Assembly: GCA_036936605.1 (NCBI GenBank)
Contig: JAUPFV010000001.1
Span: 33,179,900 to 33,243,899 of the forward strand
Length of the DNA stretch: 64,000 nt
Source: Limnanthes douglasii subsp. nivea
Lineage: Eukaryota; Streptophyta; Magnoliopsida; Brassicales; Limnanthaceae
Direction: 5' to 3'
In this document: positions 33,161 to 44,923 of the stretch, one piece after another
Position numbering within the stretch: position 1 is the stretch's first letter
Layout: the number at the start of each line of letters is the position of its first letter
Position numbers and translations under genes: made by a program
The notes under the pieces: model-generated
Seen by the model: only the letters and a program-made list of their open reading frames with translations
Database searches by the model: none
Told to the model about the DNA's origin: nothing

Positions 33161-34258
33161 ACGCGATGTCTAGTCGTAGGGATCTGCATTTTTAAACTAA
33201 ATGGGGAGCTTGCAATTTGTGACCTTGGTTTGTTTTCTGAGTTTGAAAATATTGTTAAATTTGTTTTAAGTAGATATGATACGTTGGTTCGGGGTAAATT
33301 TAAATTAAGATACTCTTGTGGTGATCTAGAAAATGTTATCTTAGGTTGTGATGGTGATTTAATTGCGTTGGTATCATTTGTTGATAGTTTGGGTATTTCA
33401 AGTGTTACTATTAAAGTTGAAGGCGATGTTGTTGTTGGTGATAATATTATAGAAACTGCTAAAATTATAGTTGAAGTTGTAACTGAAGATTTTGTTTGTG
33501 GAGAAACTGGTGAAACTTCTGATGTTAATGGTATTAGTCACAAGCATAAAGCACTTGCTACTGTTGGTTGGGTTAATGAAATTAGTGGTGTTGGGAAGGT
33601 GTTTCAAGATGGATCAGTAGGTTTAATATTAGCAGTTAGTCGGTTGGCTTTACAAAAAGGTTTTTCTTTTAAATATTTGCATAACAATAAACAAAGAGTA
33701 ACTCTTTATTGCATGAAAAATATTCAAAGGGTTGTCCTTGGAGACTTTATGCTAAGCAAGACACGTCTACTGGTCTTTTTGTTATTAAGAAGTATGTTGA
33801 AACTCATACATATGGGATTGGTTTTAACAAAGAAAATAGAAGGCATTTGTCATCTGATTTGATTGGGAATGAAATACGTGATTGTGTGAGGAGAAGAGTT
33901 GATGTTACAGCTACAAGCGTGAAATCATTTTTTAAAAATGATTACGGTTTAGATATTTCTTAACATGTTTCATGGCTTGCTCTAGAAATATCTAGGAGGG
34001 CTGTATATGGAGATAGAACAACTTCTTATAAACTTCTTAAAAATTATTTTAAAACATTGAAGGTTCTTGATAGCAGCACTGATTACATATTAGAGTATTC
34101 ATTGGAAACCAATGTGTTCAAACAATGTTTTGTAGCATTCGGGTCTTGCCTCTATGGTTTCAATTCACGTCCTCAAGTTTTATTTGTTGATGGTACTTTT
34201 TTAACAGGAAAATATAACGGAGTTTTGTTATCTGCTATAGCCAAAGATGGTAACAATG
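33161..34258 (+). pseudogene. MURA-like MULE transposase, N-terminal part
   Basis: Begins after a TGCAG acceptor-like site at about 33160; the true start codon is unclear. Residues encoded at about 33190-33400 resemble the N-terminal domain of MULE proteins (FKLNGELAICDLGLFSEFE). At about 33700-33820 lies the zinc-type DNA-binding block: YCM, a frameshift, then CPWRLYAKQD and FVIKKYVETHTYG (usual HTC is HTY). TAA at 33961-33963 interrupts; the frame resumes with LEISRRAVYGDRTTSYKLL. The first catalytic Asp lies in VLFVDGTFLTGKYNG (about 34180-34220), followed by LLSAIAKDGNN. The exon probably ends at 34258, where the donor reads ATAAGT in place of GTAAGT. The catalytic domain continues at 44924. 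Confidence 0.85.
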
Positions 34259-34352
34259 ATAAGTTTTAATTATATTTGAATAGATGTTATCTTTTAAATA
34301 TATAACAAATAGATAGATGCGAAACCTTCTGAATAAATAACGTGATAGATGC

Positions 34353-34680
34353 TGATGAGGGCGGAATTTACCAATATAAGTCATAAGGGTTTAATTGCAA
34401 TAAACGGTATTTGGTGTAGTTATCAAGGTGTTAAAAATCCCTCGAGGACCAATGTGTAAACGTGAAATTAATTAAGGGGCCTTATTAAATATATAATAAC
34501 GGCCCACTAAGAACTTAAACGGGTCCACCTTATTCTAGTGTAAAAGGTGACCCACTTGCCTGGTAAAAGGGTATTGAATATTATTTTATGACAATCCCCT
34601 TTCTCTCTCTATACTTTCTCTCTCTAGTCACATCTGGTTCAAGATCCAAAATATTCTCCCTAACAATTATTGACTCATCA
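34353..34680 (+). repeat. Tat-1 5' LTR
   Basis: 328 bp, TGATGAG...CTCATCA; contains CTAGTGTAAAAGG, the counterpart of a TATA-like CTAGTATAAAAGG in the 3' LTR. Confidence 0.95.
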
Positions 34681-34700
34681 TTGGCACCGTCTGTGGGAAC
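34681..34700 (+). promoter_or_regulatory. Primer-binding site of Tat-1
   Basis: TTGGCACCG-TCTGTGGGAAC abuts the 5' LTR. Similar-length sites follow the LTRs of the other two Tat copies. The tRNA was not identified. Confidence 0.7.
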
Positions 34701-34730
34701 GAGTGATACCGAAAATGAATCTTTTGCTCT

Positions 34731-36143
34731 TTGAAAATCACATTTTGCGGGATGAACATCGAAGCTGCGATAGAGAGGGTCGGTAGAGAAGTCGTCCGAG
34801 CCGTCTCAGGGTTGGAAGGCGAAGAAGCCCATGGTCGGGAACGACACGATTGGGGTCGGGACAAGCGGTCGACCATAATAATGACCCGAAAACAACTCCT
34901 TGATGATATTGCCAGGCTAAAAGAAGAGAGAGAGCGGGCATTGGACGAGAAAAGGGCCCGGGAAGGAAAGGGCAAGGAACCCCTCTTGGAAGATCGGGAG
35001 GTAGCCGACCATGATGTTGGCCCACGAATCGAAGCACGACCCGTTAGGTATTACCGAGACTCTCACCCCGATGACGAGCGAACCGCTAGGACTCGGCGGT
35101 ACCCGGAGAATCATCATGACACAACACTAGACTACCCCTCAGATGATTCGTCGGGCAGAGAGTATCTGCGTCGGGAAAGGGTCCAACGTACACAAAAGAA
35201 TCGTTCCCGACGCCTCCGAGGAATTCGGGCAGGCCCGCCAAAATATAAAAAGGGTAGCACCGACAAGCAGACCCCGGTATCCTTTGAGAAAGAAGAAATG
35301 CAAGCCGCCAGCCGCGAAGAGCGGGAAGCTTTGCCACCATTTCCATGGCAACCATCGAATAGTCAGAACCACGGTTACCGAACCAGTAGCCAGTTTATCA
35401 GCCCGGGAGTTGGCGAACTATATGGAGTTCGAACAGAAGGCCTCGGGGGAGGAGCGTTTGAGTTCGGGGTTAATTGGAGGGCATCCCCACTATCCGATGA
35501 GATATTAGCGGGACAACTCCCGAAGCGTTTCGACATTTCTAAACTAGAAAAATATGACGGAAAAATGGACCCGGATAATCACTTGGAGGCTTTCAAAAAC
35601 TTCATGTTAAGTTTCGACAACGATGACAAGCTCCTGTGTAGAGCTTTTTCCATGACCTTCAAGGACCGAGCATCTAAGTGGTACAACCGCTTACCGCAGG
35701 GTTGCATTCGGAACTTCGGGACGTTCTGGACGATGTTTAGGCAGCACTTTGTGGGAAGTAAGAGCTTCCGGGCCAACGGAGACACTATCATGAATTGCAG
35801 GCAGAAACTGGGGGAAAGCCTCAGAGAATATACTAGGCGATTCATCGACGCAAAGACCGACCTAGATCACTGCGAAGAGAACGTGGCCCTAACAACGTTT
35901 CGCTTGGGTCTGCTCCCGGGGCCAATGAAGCAAGCAGTGACAAAGAAACAAGCATTCACGTTTTCCGCACTTCTAGCACAGATAGAAAAGCAGATATTAA
36001 TCGAGGAGACAGAAGCGTCTGAGTTGGCAGCGCAGATTCAGCAAAGTGCCCAAGCGTTGGTAGTAATAAGGCAGGGCACCCGGTCGGATTACGCCAGGGC
36101 AGCCCAACCGGTCAGCACGATACACCCGAACCCCCCTGTGTGA
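34731..36143 (+). pseudogene. Tat-1 gag, N-terminal and capsid part
   Basis: An open frame of 470 codons starting at 34731 (a second Met at 34752 begins MNIEAAIERVGREVV). The N-terminal third is charged, Arg/Glu-rich and probably coiled coil (IARLKEERERALDEKRARE). The retrotransposon gag domain spans residues about 270-440: FDISKLEKYDGKMDPDNHL, ASKWYNRLPQG, FVGSKSFRANGDT, LREYTRRFIDAK. A TGA at 36141-36143 (a probable CGA-to-TGA change) ends the frame, but the same frame continues with the zinc knuckle and protease. It would form the particle capsid in an active element. Confidence 0.85.
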
Positions 36144-36206
36144 GCCAAGCCTTCAGCCCCAGCCGTTCAGAGACCGAAGCAAGCTAGTCAGACGACTTCA
36201 CAACCC

Positions 36207-37301
36207 ATGTCCAACAAATGGACACGACCTGCATACTTCGCGGACCTTACGGAGTGTGTAGCATCGATCTACGAAAAGACCAAGAAGAGCGGGATGTACC
36301 GAAGACCTTTCCCGATCCCAACACCTCGGGAGCAAAGGAATAACCGCTATTGCCGCTATCACGAGGACGTTGGGCACGATACAAAGGACTGCATTGCCTT
36401 GAAGAAAGAAATACAGATGCTCATAGAACACGGAAACCTTTTGGAGTATGTAAAGAAGGCGCAGCAGGGTACGGCCTCGAAAGAAGTCGCGATTGTACCA
36501 AAACCGGAAACCACCATGGCGATCTCAGAGGTAACCGACCAGTTCGATGTTTCCATTGAATACCTTGACCCCGAAGCAAACCGCAACATTATCGGGATCA
36601 TTGAGGAGGAAGCTGAGGAGAGCATCGGTAGTGTGCGAGGCCTTTGTGAATTTTTCGAATCCTTAACAATCTTTGGGGGAGATTCTATGGCAGGAGTTAC
36701 ACACTCATCCAGGAAAAGGCACATCGTCAACCTAACCACTCAGTTGGAGACTAGAACTTGCTTCCAAACCAGAAGCGTCCCTTCTCCGATTCTGCACTTC
36801 GACGACGACGACATGAGGGACATAGCCGGCCCTCATGAGGATGCCATTGTAATCGGGGCAGCCATTGCGGGAGAAGAGGTTCGGCGCATCTTGGTGGATA
36901 CCGGGAGTTCAGCCAATATCATCTTCGCGTCTACTTTTGCCAAGTTTAGAACACCGCCGGTGATTGCGCGGTCCGACCGAACCATTGTCAGGTTTACAGG
37001 ATCAGCAGCCGACGTTATAGGAGAGTTTGAGGGCGTAGTCCAGTTAGGCCGCGACCCTTTCGAGAAAGAGGTCACGGTTTTATTTGTGGTAGTGAACGCA
37101 CCGGCCTCCCACAACGCCATTTTTGGCCGGTCATGGATATCACGCATGCATGCGGTAACTTCTACAATCCATCAATGTTTAAAGTACGTGGTCGGAAATA
37201 ACGTAGGCGTGGTCCGGAGCAGCCAGAAAGCAGCACGAGAATGTTACCGAGCGGCGTTGGCACCTAAGAAAGACCAAGAGATGGTTCAAGCTCAAGAATA
37301 G
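36207..37301 (+). pseudogene. Tat-1 gag zinc knuckle and aspartic protease
   Basis: Same frame as the gag upstream. Zinc-knuckle-like NRYCRYHEDVGHDTKDC lies at about 36343-36393. The aspartic protease has ILVDTGSSANIIF (about 36890-36930) with its catalytic DTGSS intact, and NAIFGRSWISRMHAV (about 37110-37155). The frame ends at TAG 37299-37301, after which the same frame goes on into RT. In an active element this would be the central part of one gag-pol polyprotein. Confidence 0.85.
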
Positions 37302-37364
37302 CAATTAAGGGGGCTCCCCCCGGGATCGTTACCCGTCGATGATCCCCGGGAAGCTCCAAGCCTT

Positions 37365-40300
37365 TTGACAACAGACGAGGAATGCGAACAGTACCAATTC
37401 GCTGCGGGAAAATCTCTGCGGATCGGGGTATGCCTCTTGCCAACCCTAAGGGAGCAACTATTGATCCTCCTGCGGGAAAACCTAGACTTGTTCGCATGGT
37501 GCTCAGGAGATGTCACTGGGGTACCGAAATCTATCGCAGTTCACAAGCTAACCATCAACAGAATCGTCAGAACGATTTCCCAAAAGCGTCGGGCTTTTTC
37601 CCCAGAAAAGGCAAATGTGATCCTACGAGAAGTTGAGAGAATGACCAGCATCGGTCATGTCAAGGAGGCGAGATACTCGTTATGGATTTCTAATCCCGTT
37701 CTGGTCAAAAAGAAAAACGGGAAATGGAGAATGTGTGTGGATTTTACCGACCTTAACCGGGCATGCCCGAAGGATCCATTCCCAATGCCGAGAATCGACC
37801 AGTTGGTAGATTCGACTTCGGGTAACAAATTGCTGTCGTTTATATGCCGGTTACAATCAGATCAAATTACACTCTGCGGACCAGGAAAATACCACGTTCA
37901 TCGCAGGCCGGGGACTATATTACTACAAGGTGATGCCCTTCCGGCTAAAAAATACTAGCGCGATGTACCAAAGACTAGTTAACAGAACATTCGCGGGTAG
38001 ATCGGGAGGAATATGGAGGTGTACATCGATGATATGTTGGTCAAAAGCAGCACAGATATAGCCCACCTTGCTGACCTCAGGGAAACCTTTGATAACTTAC
38101 GAGGGATAAATCTCAAACTTAACCCGGAAAAATGCTCTTTTGGGGTCCGGTCAGGAAAGTTCTTAGGATTCTTCGTCAGTGAGAAAGGGATTGAAGCAGA
38201 TCCTATCCAGCTTCGAGCTCTAACCGATATGACTCCGCCCCGAAGCATCAAGGAAGTCCAGATCCTAACTGGGCGTCTGGCCGCCCTAAATCGATTCATT
38301 TCTCGCTCATCTGATAAGTGCGCACCGTTTTTTCAAGTCTTACGACAAGCGAAAATTTTTGCATGGACCCCCGAATGTAATGAGGCATTCTTGGGGATCA
38401 AACGATACCTATCGTCCCCGAACCTCCTAACGAAGCCTACCGCGGGCGAGATACTCTTCCTTTACATCGCACGGACTTCGCAGTCAGTGCAGCTCTGATC
38501 AGCGAATCAGGACCGGCTCCTACAACGGTCTACTTTGTGAGCAAAAGCTTGCTGAATGCGGAAACTCGGTATTTAAAGTTAGAAAAAATGGCACTTGCCC
38601 TGGTGACAGCAGCGCAGAAGATGCGTCCGTACTTTCAAGCCCACCCTATCATCGTCCGAACATCATTTCCACTCAAATACGTTTTCCAGCGACCAGATAT
38701 GTCCGGGAGAATATCCAAATGGTCGGTAGAGCTAGGGGACTTCGACATCGACTTTGAACCACGAACGGCTATCAAAGGCCAGGTCTTGGCTGATTTTTTA
38801 GTAGAGTTCCATTCCGAACGACCCGAGCAGGAGTTATCTCCCCGAGAAACCACGCTAGGCGAATGGGTTGTCCGAACCGATGGGGGGCGAACGTCAGTGG
38901 CTGTGGAGCAGGAATACAAATCGTAACCCCTTCGGGCATTAGCATGCTCCAAGCCGTCCGATTTGGTTTCCATACTTCAAACAACGAAGCAGAATATGAG
39001 GCTGCTCTGGCAGGATTGCGGTTGGCACATGTGTGCGGGGCGAAGCGGGTGCGCCTCATAAGCGATTCCCAACTTGTAATAACCCAAGCTTCAGGGAGTA
39101 CAGAGGCTCGGAAAGAACATCTGGTACAATACCTAGCAGCACTCAGGGTTCTAGCTGCTTCATTTGACAAGATCACCTATGAACATGTCCCGAGAAGTGA
39201 AAACACGGCTGCGGATTCTTTGGCAGCGATTTCCTGCTCTAGCAACTACCCTTGGGTGACAGAACAAGAAAGTCCCTCTATTATCAAACGCCATGAGTTG
39301 GACAACCAACCTGAAATCGCATGCCAGATCTCTTCGATAGCAACCTCGGATTGGCGGCGGGACATTATCGCCTTTCTAGCTGAGGGTCGGCTCCCCGATG
39401 ACAACGCTTCAGCACGTAAAGTACGCAACAAGGCTCGGGGGTACATCCTTTTAGGGGATGTACTATACAAGAAATCCTTTAGCCGACCCCTGCTTCGATG
39501 CTTAAGGGTCCATGAATCTCAAGTAATTGTGTCCGAACTACATGATGGTGAGGGCGCAGCGCACTGCGGATACAAGGCTTTAATTAGGAGAATTCTCCTC
39601 GCAGGATTCTATTGGCCGACGATAACGGCAGATGCACGACTCATAGTTAAAACCTGCGATACGTGTCAACGGTTCGGAAACGCAATAAACGTCCCTGCGT
39701 CTCCCCTAGAATCCATATCCGAAGGGATGCCATTTGACCGATGGGGAATCGACCTCGTCGGACCATTACCAATGGCGTCGGGAGGAAGACAGACGATCGT
39801 CGTAGCAGTGGATTATTTCTCCAAATGGGTCGAAGCCGAACCTCTATCCGCCACCAAAACCAAAGATATCATCAAATTCAGCTGGGCTAACATATGTTGT
39901 CAGTTCGGGGTACCACAGAGGCTAACTATAGATAATGGGCCGCAGTTTGACAGCGTAGAAATGAAAGAATTCTGCACCACTCATAAGATCCGACAATGCT
40001 TCTCTACTCTTTTCCATCCTCAAGCGAACGGGCAGGTCGAAGTAACCAACCGAACCATTTTGGATGGCCTCAGAAAGAACCTCGAGGGAAAGGCCGGAAA
40101 ATGGCCTAATACCTGCAAGAAGTACTATGGGATTACCGAACCACACCCCGGACAGCTACTCAAGAGTCACCTTACGCTTTAGTATACGGTATGGACGCGG
40201 TTACCCCTGCGGAATTCATTTTTCCATCTTTCAGGGTCGGTACTTATGAGGAGGAAACAAACGACGACAGCCGACGACTTGAGCTCGACCTCATAGAAGA

Positions 40301-40586
40301 GAAGCGCAATCGCGCTCAATTGAACTCTTTGCACTATCAGACCCTGATGAGAAGTCGATATGCTTCCAAAGTCCGCCGCCGGGAGTTTAAGGTCGGAGAC
40401 AAGGTTTTGCGGCGCGTCTTTCTTCACACAAAAGATAAAAGCCTCGGCAAGCTCGCCCCGAATTGGGAAGGACCCTATGAAATTGTCGAAAAAATCAAGA
40501 ACGGGACATACCGCCTGCAGAATAGGCTCGGACATCTTTTGAGGCTACCGTGGAATATTGAACACTTAAAATTGTATTTAGAATAG
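37365..40586 (+). pseudogene. Tat-1 RT, RNase H, extra RNase H and integrase
   Basis: RT begins WCSGDVTGVPK (about 37497) and runs through KWRMCVDFTDLNRACPKD. A deletion/frameshift near 37845 and another near 38010 precede the intact catalytic EVYIDDMLVKSS (38016-38050). RNase H lies at about 38330-38800, with frameshifts near 38480. The extra RNase H starts VVRTDGG (38867), shifts frame near 38890, then runs NNEAEYEAALAGLRLAH, LISDSQLVITQ and HVPRSENTAADSLAAI. Integrase (39520-40586) has a zinc region (AHCGYKAL...CDTCQRF), catalytic DRWGIDLVGPLP, TIDNGPQFDS and HPQANGQVEVTNR, another frameshift near 40110-40190, and the GPY/F-type end NWEGPYEIVEK. Catalytic residues are kept but the frame is broken at least four times. 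Confidence 0.88.
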
Positions 40587-41225
40587 TGGTGAATTTGTAT
40601 CCAAATTATATTTCACGTTGTTTCCAATTGTAACGGTCGGGGATGCACTCTTTCCTACCTCGGTGGCGCGAGAAGGTTTTAATGAGGCATCGAAAAAACC
40701 CGACCACCCGATTACGTTAATCAAAAATTTCTTTTGCCTTCCAAATATTGAAGTGTTACGACCTTGGACAGCTGACGAGCTGGACATCGTCCGTTCCTAT
40801 TAATATCAATGGATCTACATATATAGTTTTCCCGATCCTCGAACAGAACCTTAATGGGTTTTTCGGTTTTTACTGATCTACATATATACTTTAACGGACC
40901 CTCAAGGAAATGTTTCAATATTACTTTAATCTTCAGAGCCTAGGTTTTTTTCAAAGTTCCCGAACTGTTTCACAACTTACGATTCCCGATCCTATCAGAC
41001 CTTTTCAACATTACGTTCGAACTTCGACTCTTTCGGGTTTTACACAGGTAACAATGTCTGAGAGGATATAACCAGAAAACTTGATATATTAATAAGGGAC
41101 CCCGTAGCCCCCAAAAACAGAGTTAAAGATGTTCATCAGAAATAACGACAGAGGGGCCCGCGGCCCCCAAAGAGTTACAAAAATAAGTAAACAAAAACAA
41201 AAAAAAAACAAGCACAACTCCCGGA
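40587..41225. other. Non-coding region between Tat-1 integrase and antisense ORF
   Basis: No open frame with recognisable content. Contains repeated TTTCGGTTTTTAC / GATCTACATATATA words typical of a Tat 3' untranslated stretch. Confidence 0.5.
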
Positions 41226-43803
41226 TCACTCGTCCTCGTCCTCATTCTCTTCATCCTCCTCAGCATCGTCGGATTCTTCCTCTCCACACTCGACCCCCTC
41301 GGGCCGGTCCTTCTCTGGCACGTCTAACCATATCGACCCGAGGTGAAGGTCTGGGAAGCGGTTGTGGAACGACAGCACGTACGCGGCTTTGGCATCGGCA
41401 ATTTCCTTCTCCGACCACTTCCTACACCGATTGGTGAAGGCGACGTTCGAAGATTTTAACTTTTGGACCTCTATAGCCAAAGCAGCGGCGCGGTCTTCCG
41501 CGGCTTTCTTTGCCACCTCCGCGGCCCTCATCGCCTCCTCCACAGCTGTCTTCGCCTTTGTCGCGACACGTTCGGCTTCAGCAATCCGACCCTCCGCCAA
41601 CGCCTGAGCCGCCTTGGAAGTTTCCACCTCCGAAGTCAGACTAACGATCTTTGCCTCCGCTGAGACTAACTGCTGACTTAGCTCGTTCGCCCGACGCTCT
41701 TTCATGGCCGCCGGTACAAGCAAGTTATACAAAGACAAAGCTAGACCGTCCGATCCCCACAGCGGGAACGTGTGCGGACTACCGAGCATCGACAACACAG
41801 GGAACTTCGTACCACTCGACGAGGCTGCAGTTGGGTTCGACGCCTGGGGGGGCTCGCCGTCATCCGAAATTTCCACAACGTCCGCCGTTGGAATACTTTG
41901 GGCACTACCGACCTGATCAGGCAGCTTCGGTCCTACAGTGCCAACCCCCGCGCCGACAACTGGTTTGCTCTCTTTCCTCGAATGCTTGGATTTCTTCACC
42001 TTAGTCCCCTCCGCATAAGCACGACCTTTCCTCTTTTGCACTGGAGCCCGGTCCTGGTTCGCCTCCGTTCCTTCAGGTCACCAACCCCCTCAGCTCCGGT
42101 TTCCTTCTCTCCCCCCTCGTCATCTGACTTCGGGCGCTTGCTAGGCGCCTTGTTGCGTTTGGGTAGATACAATATTGACCCAGGAGTGCCGTAACTAGCA
42201 ATCACGTCCTCCAAGTTCGGGGGCTGTCGCAGCTGCTCGATGGTGAGAACCTCGGATGAGCAACGCCAGAGGTTACTCATAAATAAGTTCGTATCTATGA
42301 AGGTGCTATGCATAGCCCGACCCCAGTGCGTCCGGGCGTAGCTTTTCAGCACCTCGAAAGTGGCCTCGGCAGCTTTCGAGTAGTCATTCTTCAGCCCTTG
42401 TAACCAGTCCTTCGACACTGCACAAAGGGTCGGTAAATATATATATATATATATAACAGAGTGGTATCATCATGGACCCAGGTCCGCAGCAACTGCCTCT
42501 TATTCTCCGAATTGTAGGGAAGACCGTTCTCCCAGCACCCGCTCAGAAATACGAACCGATGCTTCCAGCCTTTGTCCCCCTCCAAGAAATCATTAACAAT
42601 CTTCCATTTGTTGGGAAGAGTAGAAGAACGGGGATTTGGAGCCTTGGACATACCCGACATAGCAATATATTCTTCCATCGGCATAACCCGACCTGAAAGA
42701 CGAGAAGCCATGATATAAGACATTAGAGTATACCAGGCGTTCAGCGTCAGCTGCGACAGGCAGATTTGGAGGGTGCGGAAGTAAAGCGCAATCTCGGGGT
42801 CTAAAGGGAAGCGCAGCCTCCAGTTGAACAGCTCGGTAAACACCACAATCTCCCTAGATCGGACATGAACGGGGGTCTCCCCGGGAAGCGGGAACCGAAC
42901 ATTGACACATTCGGGAATTCCCCAGCGGATCAGCAGATCTTTATAATCAGACTCAGGGAAGTAGAGGTACTTCCCCTCGTAAAGAGAAACGACGTCTTTC
43001 GTCCAAAGCCAGCTGAAATACTTAGTAGTGATGGCAGCCTCAACTTCTTCGGGCAAGGGATCGTCAGGAGGGTTAGCTACGTTGCCAGCAGCAGCAACAC
43101 AGACCTCCGCATGCGCAACGTCTGCTTCTGATTCTCCCACTTCAGGGTCTGGAGCCTGATCAGAACTTCGGGCAGTAGCGGCATCAGGGTCTGATGATCG
43201 GACCCGAGAGGTGGAGGCCTCGGTTATATCACCCGAAAAAGCCCGATGAGCCGCTTCCACTTCCTCGGGCGTCAGCTGGCGTTTGGGCAAAACTAAAAAA
43301 GTGACCGCAGTGTTAATACCGGTCCGATACCCTCGAATCGAGGGCGTAAGTTGAACCATTTCAGGATCGTTACCTCCTACGGAAGACGTAGAAGGACCAT
43401 CTTCTCCCATGATCAAGAACTTGGATTTTCGAGCGCGTCGGGGCATGAACATAGGAGGAGGAGCGTGTGAGTTGACGGGCAATAGGGTCGGATCGTTCGA
43501 CCCGACTACAGGGGAATGAGAAGAGCTACCACTGGAAGAAAGGGCAACGGTTTCTGGAGAAAGACTAGCCTCTGGAGATGGAGAAACAGGAGGGTCGGGT
43601 AGGAGGAAGGATTCTGCAGGGATCGGGGTGGCTAAGACAGGGTCGTGAGGAAGCGGAGCGGGAATAAAAGGTTTGGAGTTAGATCCCCAGATCAGACCAG
43701 CACGTCGGTATTCCTCTGCTCGATCTCCGATGCTAGACCACTCTTCAAAACTCCACTCAGGTTTTTTCTTTTTTGGTGTTTGCTTCGGGTATCTGGGTTT
43801 CAT
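41226..43803 (-). pseudogene. Tat-1 antisense ORF (gypsy-type 'transposase_28'-like protein)
   Basis: Minus strand, opposite to gag-pol. Start MKPRYPKQTPKKKK at 43803. A Pro/Ser-rich region is followed by a conserved core (about 42480-43060): FSWLWTKDVVSLYEGKYLYF, FTELFNWRLRFPLDPEIALY, LTLNAWYTLMSYIMASRLS, KWKIVNDFLEGDKGWKHRF. An intron with a TA run probably separates 42440-42470 from the next exon, which starts after TTTGTGCAG (about 42419-42427). A frameshift near 42000-42040 leads to an Ala/Glu-rich coiled coil (EAERVATKAKTAVEEAMRAA) and an acidic tail ending EDEENEDEDE. Antisense ORFs of this type are known in plant Tat elements; their function is not known. It looks nearly intact apart from the frameshift. 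Confidence 0.8.
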
Positions 43804-43916
43804 AAAACAAACATTCCAGGACAAAAAAGGGTCTGATGAGCTCTCTCTCTCTAGAAATGATCTGACAGCACTTCCTCTCTCTATAATGCCTCTGAGAGAA
43901 ACCAAGGATTGTTGAG

Positions 43917-43924
43917 TATTTATA
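43917..43924 (-). promoter_or_regulatory. TATA box of the Tat-1 antisense gene
   Basis: Minus strand CCTATAAATACTC, about 115 bp upstream of the start codon at 43803: a normal promoter spacing. Confidence 0.6.
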
Positions 43925-44393
43925 GGAAAGGTTGAAAGATCGGAGAATATCAATCGACAAAAGCACAGCGGGAAGACGAAGAGTCTCTCTAAGAGCCTAG
44001 TCTGGAAAAGACGTGTCCCATGAGCTGATGACACGTGTTGACCACCGTCTGGCAAAGGGTTTACCTAAGCCCTCCCTTATGAACCCACTGGTGATATGGG
44101 CCGTCACAACCGCGTTCGATAAGAAAAACCAGCCCATCACAGGGGCCCGGGCTGAAAACTCGAAAAAAAAACGCGGGAATCAACCCGGATTGGAGCTTCG
44201 AACGTCGGGAAAGAAAGTCCAGCAGAGCCCGAATTTCGAATGAAGGTCAGATCGTTACGAACATTGTCGGTTAGTGACCGACGCAAGAGGAAAAAGAACA
44301 GATTCGCTCAAGGCAATTAGCCCGAAGAACATGGGAGATCGGACAACAGGTGCAAACTCGGCAGTGAGTCTCCGCTCCTGATACTCCCGAAGA

Positions 44394-44405
44394 CTGGGGG
44401 GCTAC
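44394..44405 (+). promoter_or_regulatory. Polypurine tract of Tat-1
   Basis: The TGGGGGGCTAC run directly before the 3' LTR, the expected place for plus-strand priming. Confidence 0.6.
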
Positions 44406-44733
44406 TGATGAGGGCGGAATTTACCAATATAAGTCATAAGGGTTTAATTGCAATAAACGGTATTTGGTGTGGTTATCAAGGTGTTAAAAGTCCCTCGAGG
44501 ACCAATGTGTAAACGTGAAATTAATTAAGGGGCCTTATTAAATATGTAATAACGGCCCACTAAGAACTTAAACGGGTCCACCTTATTCTAGTATAAAAGG
44601 TGACCCACTTGCCTGGTAAAAGGGTATTGAATATTATTTTATGACAATCCCCTTTCTCTCTCTATACTTTCTCTCTCTAGTCACATCTGGTTCAAGATCC
44701 AAAATATTCTCCCTAACAATTATTGACTCATCA
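44406..44733 (+). repeat. Tat-1 3' LTR
   Basis: 328 bp; differs from the 5' LTR at four positions that I could see, all transitions. Confidence 0.95.
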
Positions 44734-44843
44734 GATGCGACATGCGTAATGAATGATTAATTTGCTAGATGCAAAACCCATTATGATAACATGATAGATG
44801 CAAAACATATATAGTATATTATTATTGAGATAGATACGAAACC
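44734..44843 (+). repeat. AGATGCGAAAC motif cluster 2 (transposase intron, right of Tat-1)
   Basis: Copies AGATGCGACAT (split by Tat-1), AGATGCAAAAC twice, AGATACGAAAC; one more copy lies left of Tat-1 at about 34316. Confidence 0.85.
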
Positions 44844-44923
44844 TATATATTAGTAAGTGGTAGTTGGGAAACCTCTTATAATGAGTCATTTATACTATTT
44901 TTTGTCTAATATATTGGTTGCAG

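Larger units (their letters stand above)
34353..44733 (+). mobile_element. Structurally complete Tat-lineage Ty3/gypsy element (Tat-1) nested in the MULE transposase intron
   Basis: LTRs of 328 bp at both ends (four differences by eye, about 98.8% identity) share perfect 7-bp terminal inverted repeats TGATGAG...CTCATCA. Flanking 5-bp target duplication GATGC (34348-34352 and 44734-44738). Primer-binding-site-like TTGGCACCG...TGTGGGAAC directly follows the 5' LTR; a purine tract ACTGGGGGGC precedes the 3' LTR. The order is gag, protease, RT, RNase H, extra RNase H, integrase with GPY/F end, then an antisense ORF. The interior is clearly GC-richer than its LTRs and the surrounding DNA. The frame has several stops and frameshifts despite the young LTRs. 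Confidence 0.95.

Noticed and set aside
34738..39176. Minus-strand ORFs across Tat-1 gag-pol
   Set aside because: They lie opposite recognisable gag, protease, RT and RNase H coding sequence and have no family features.
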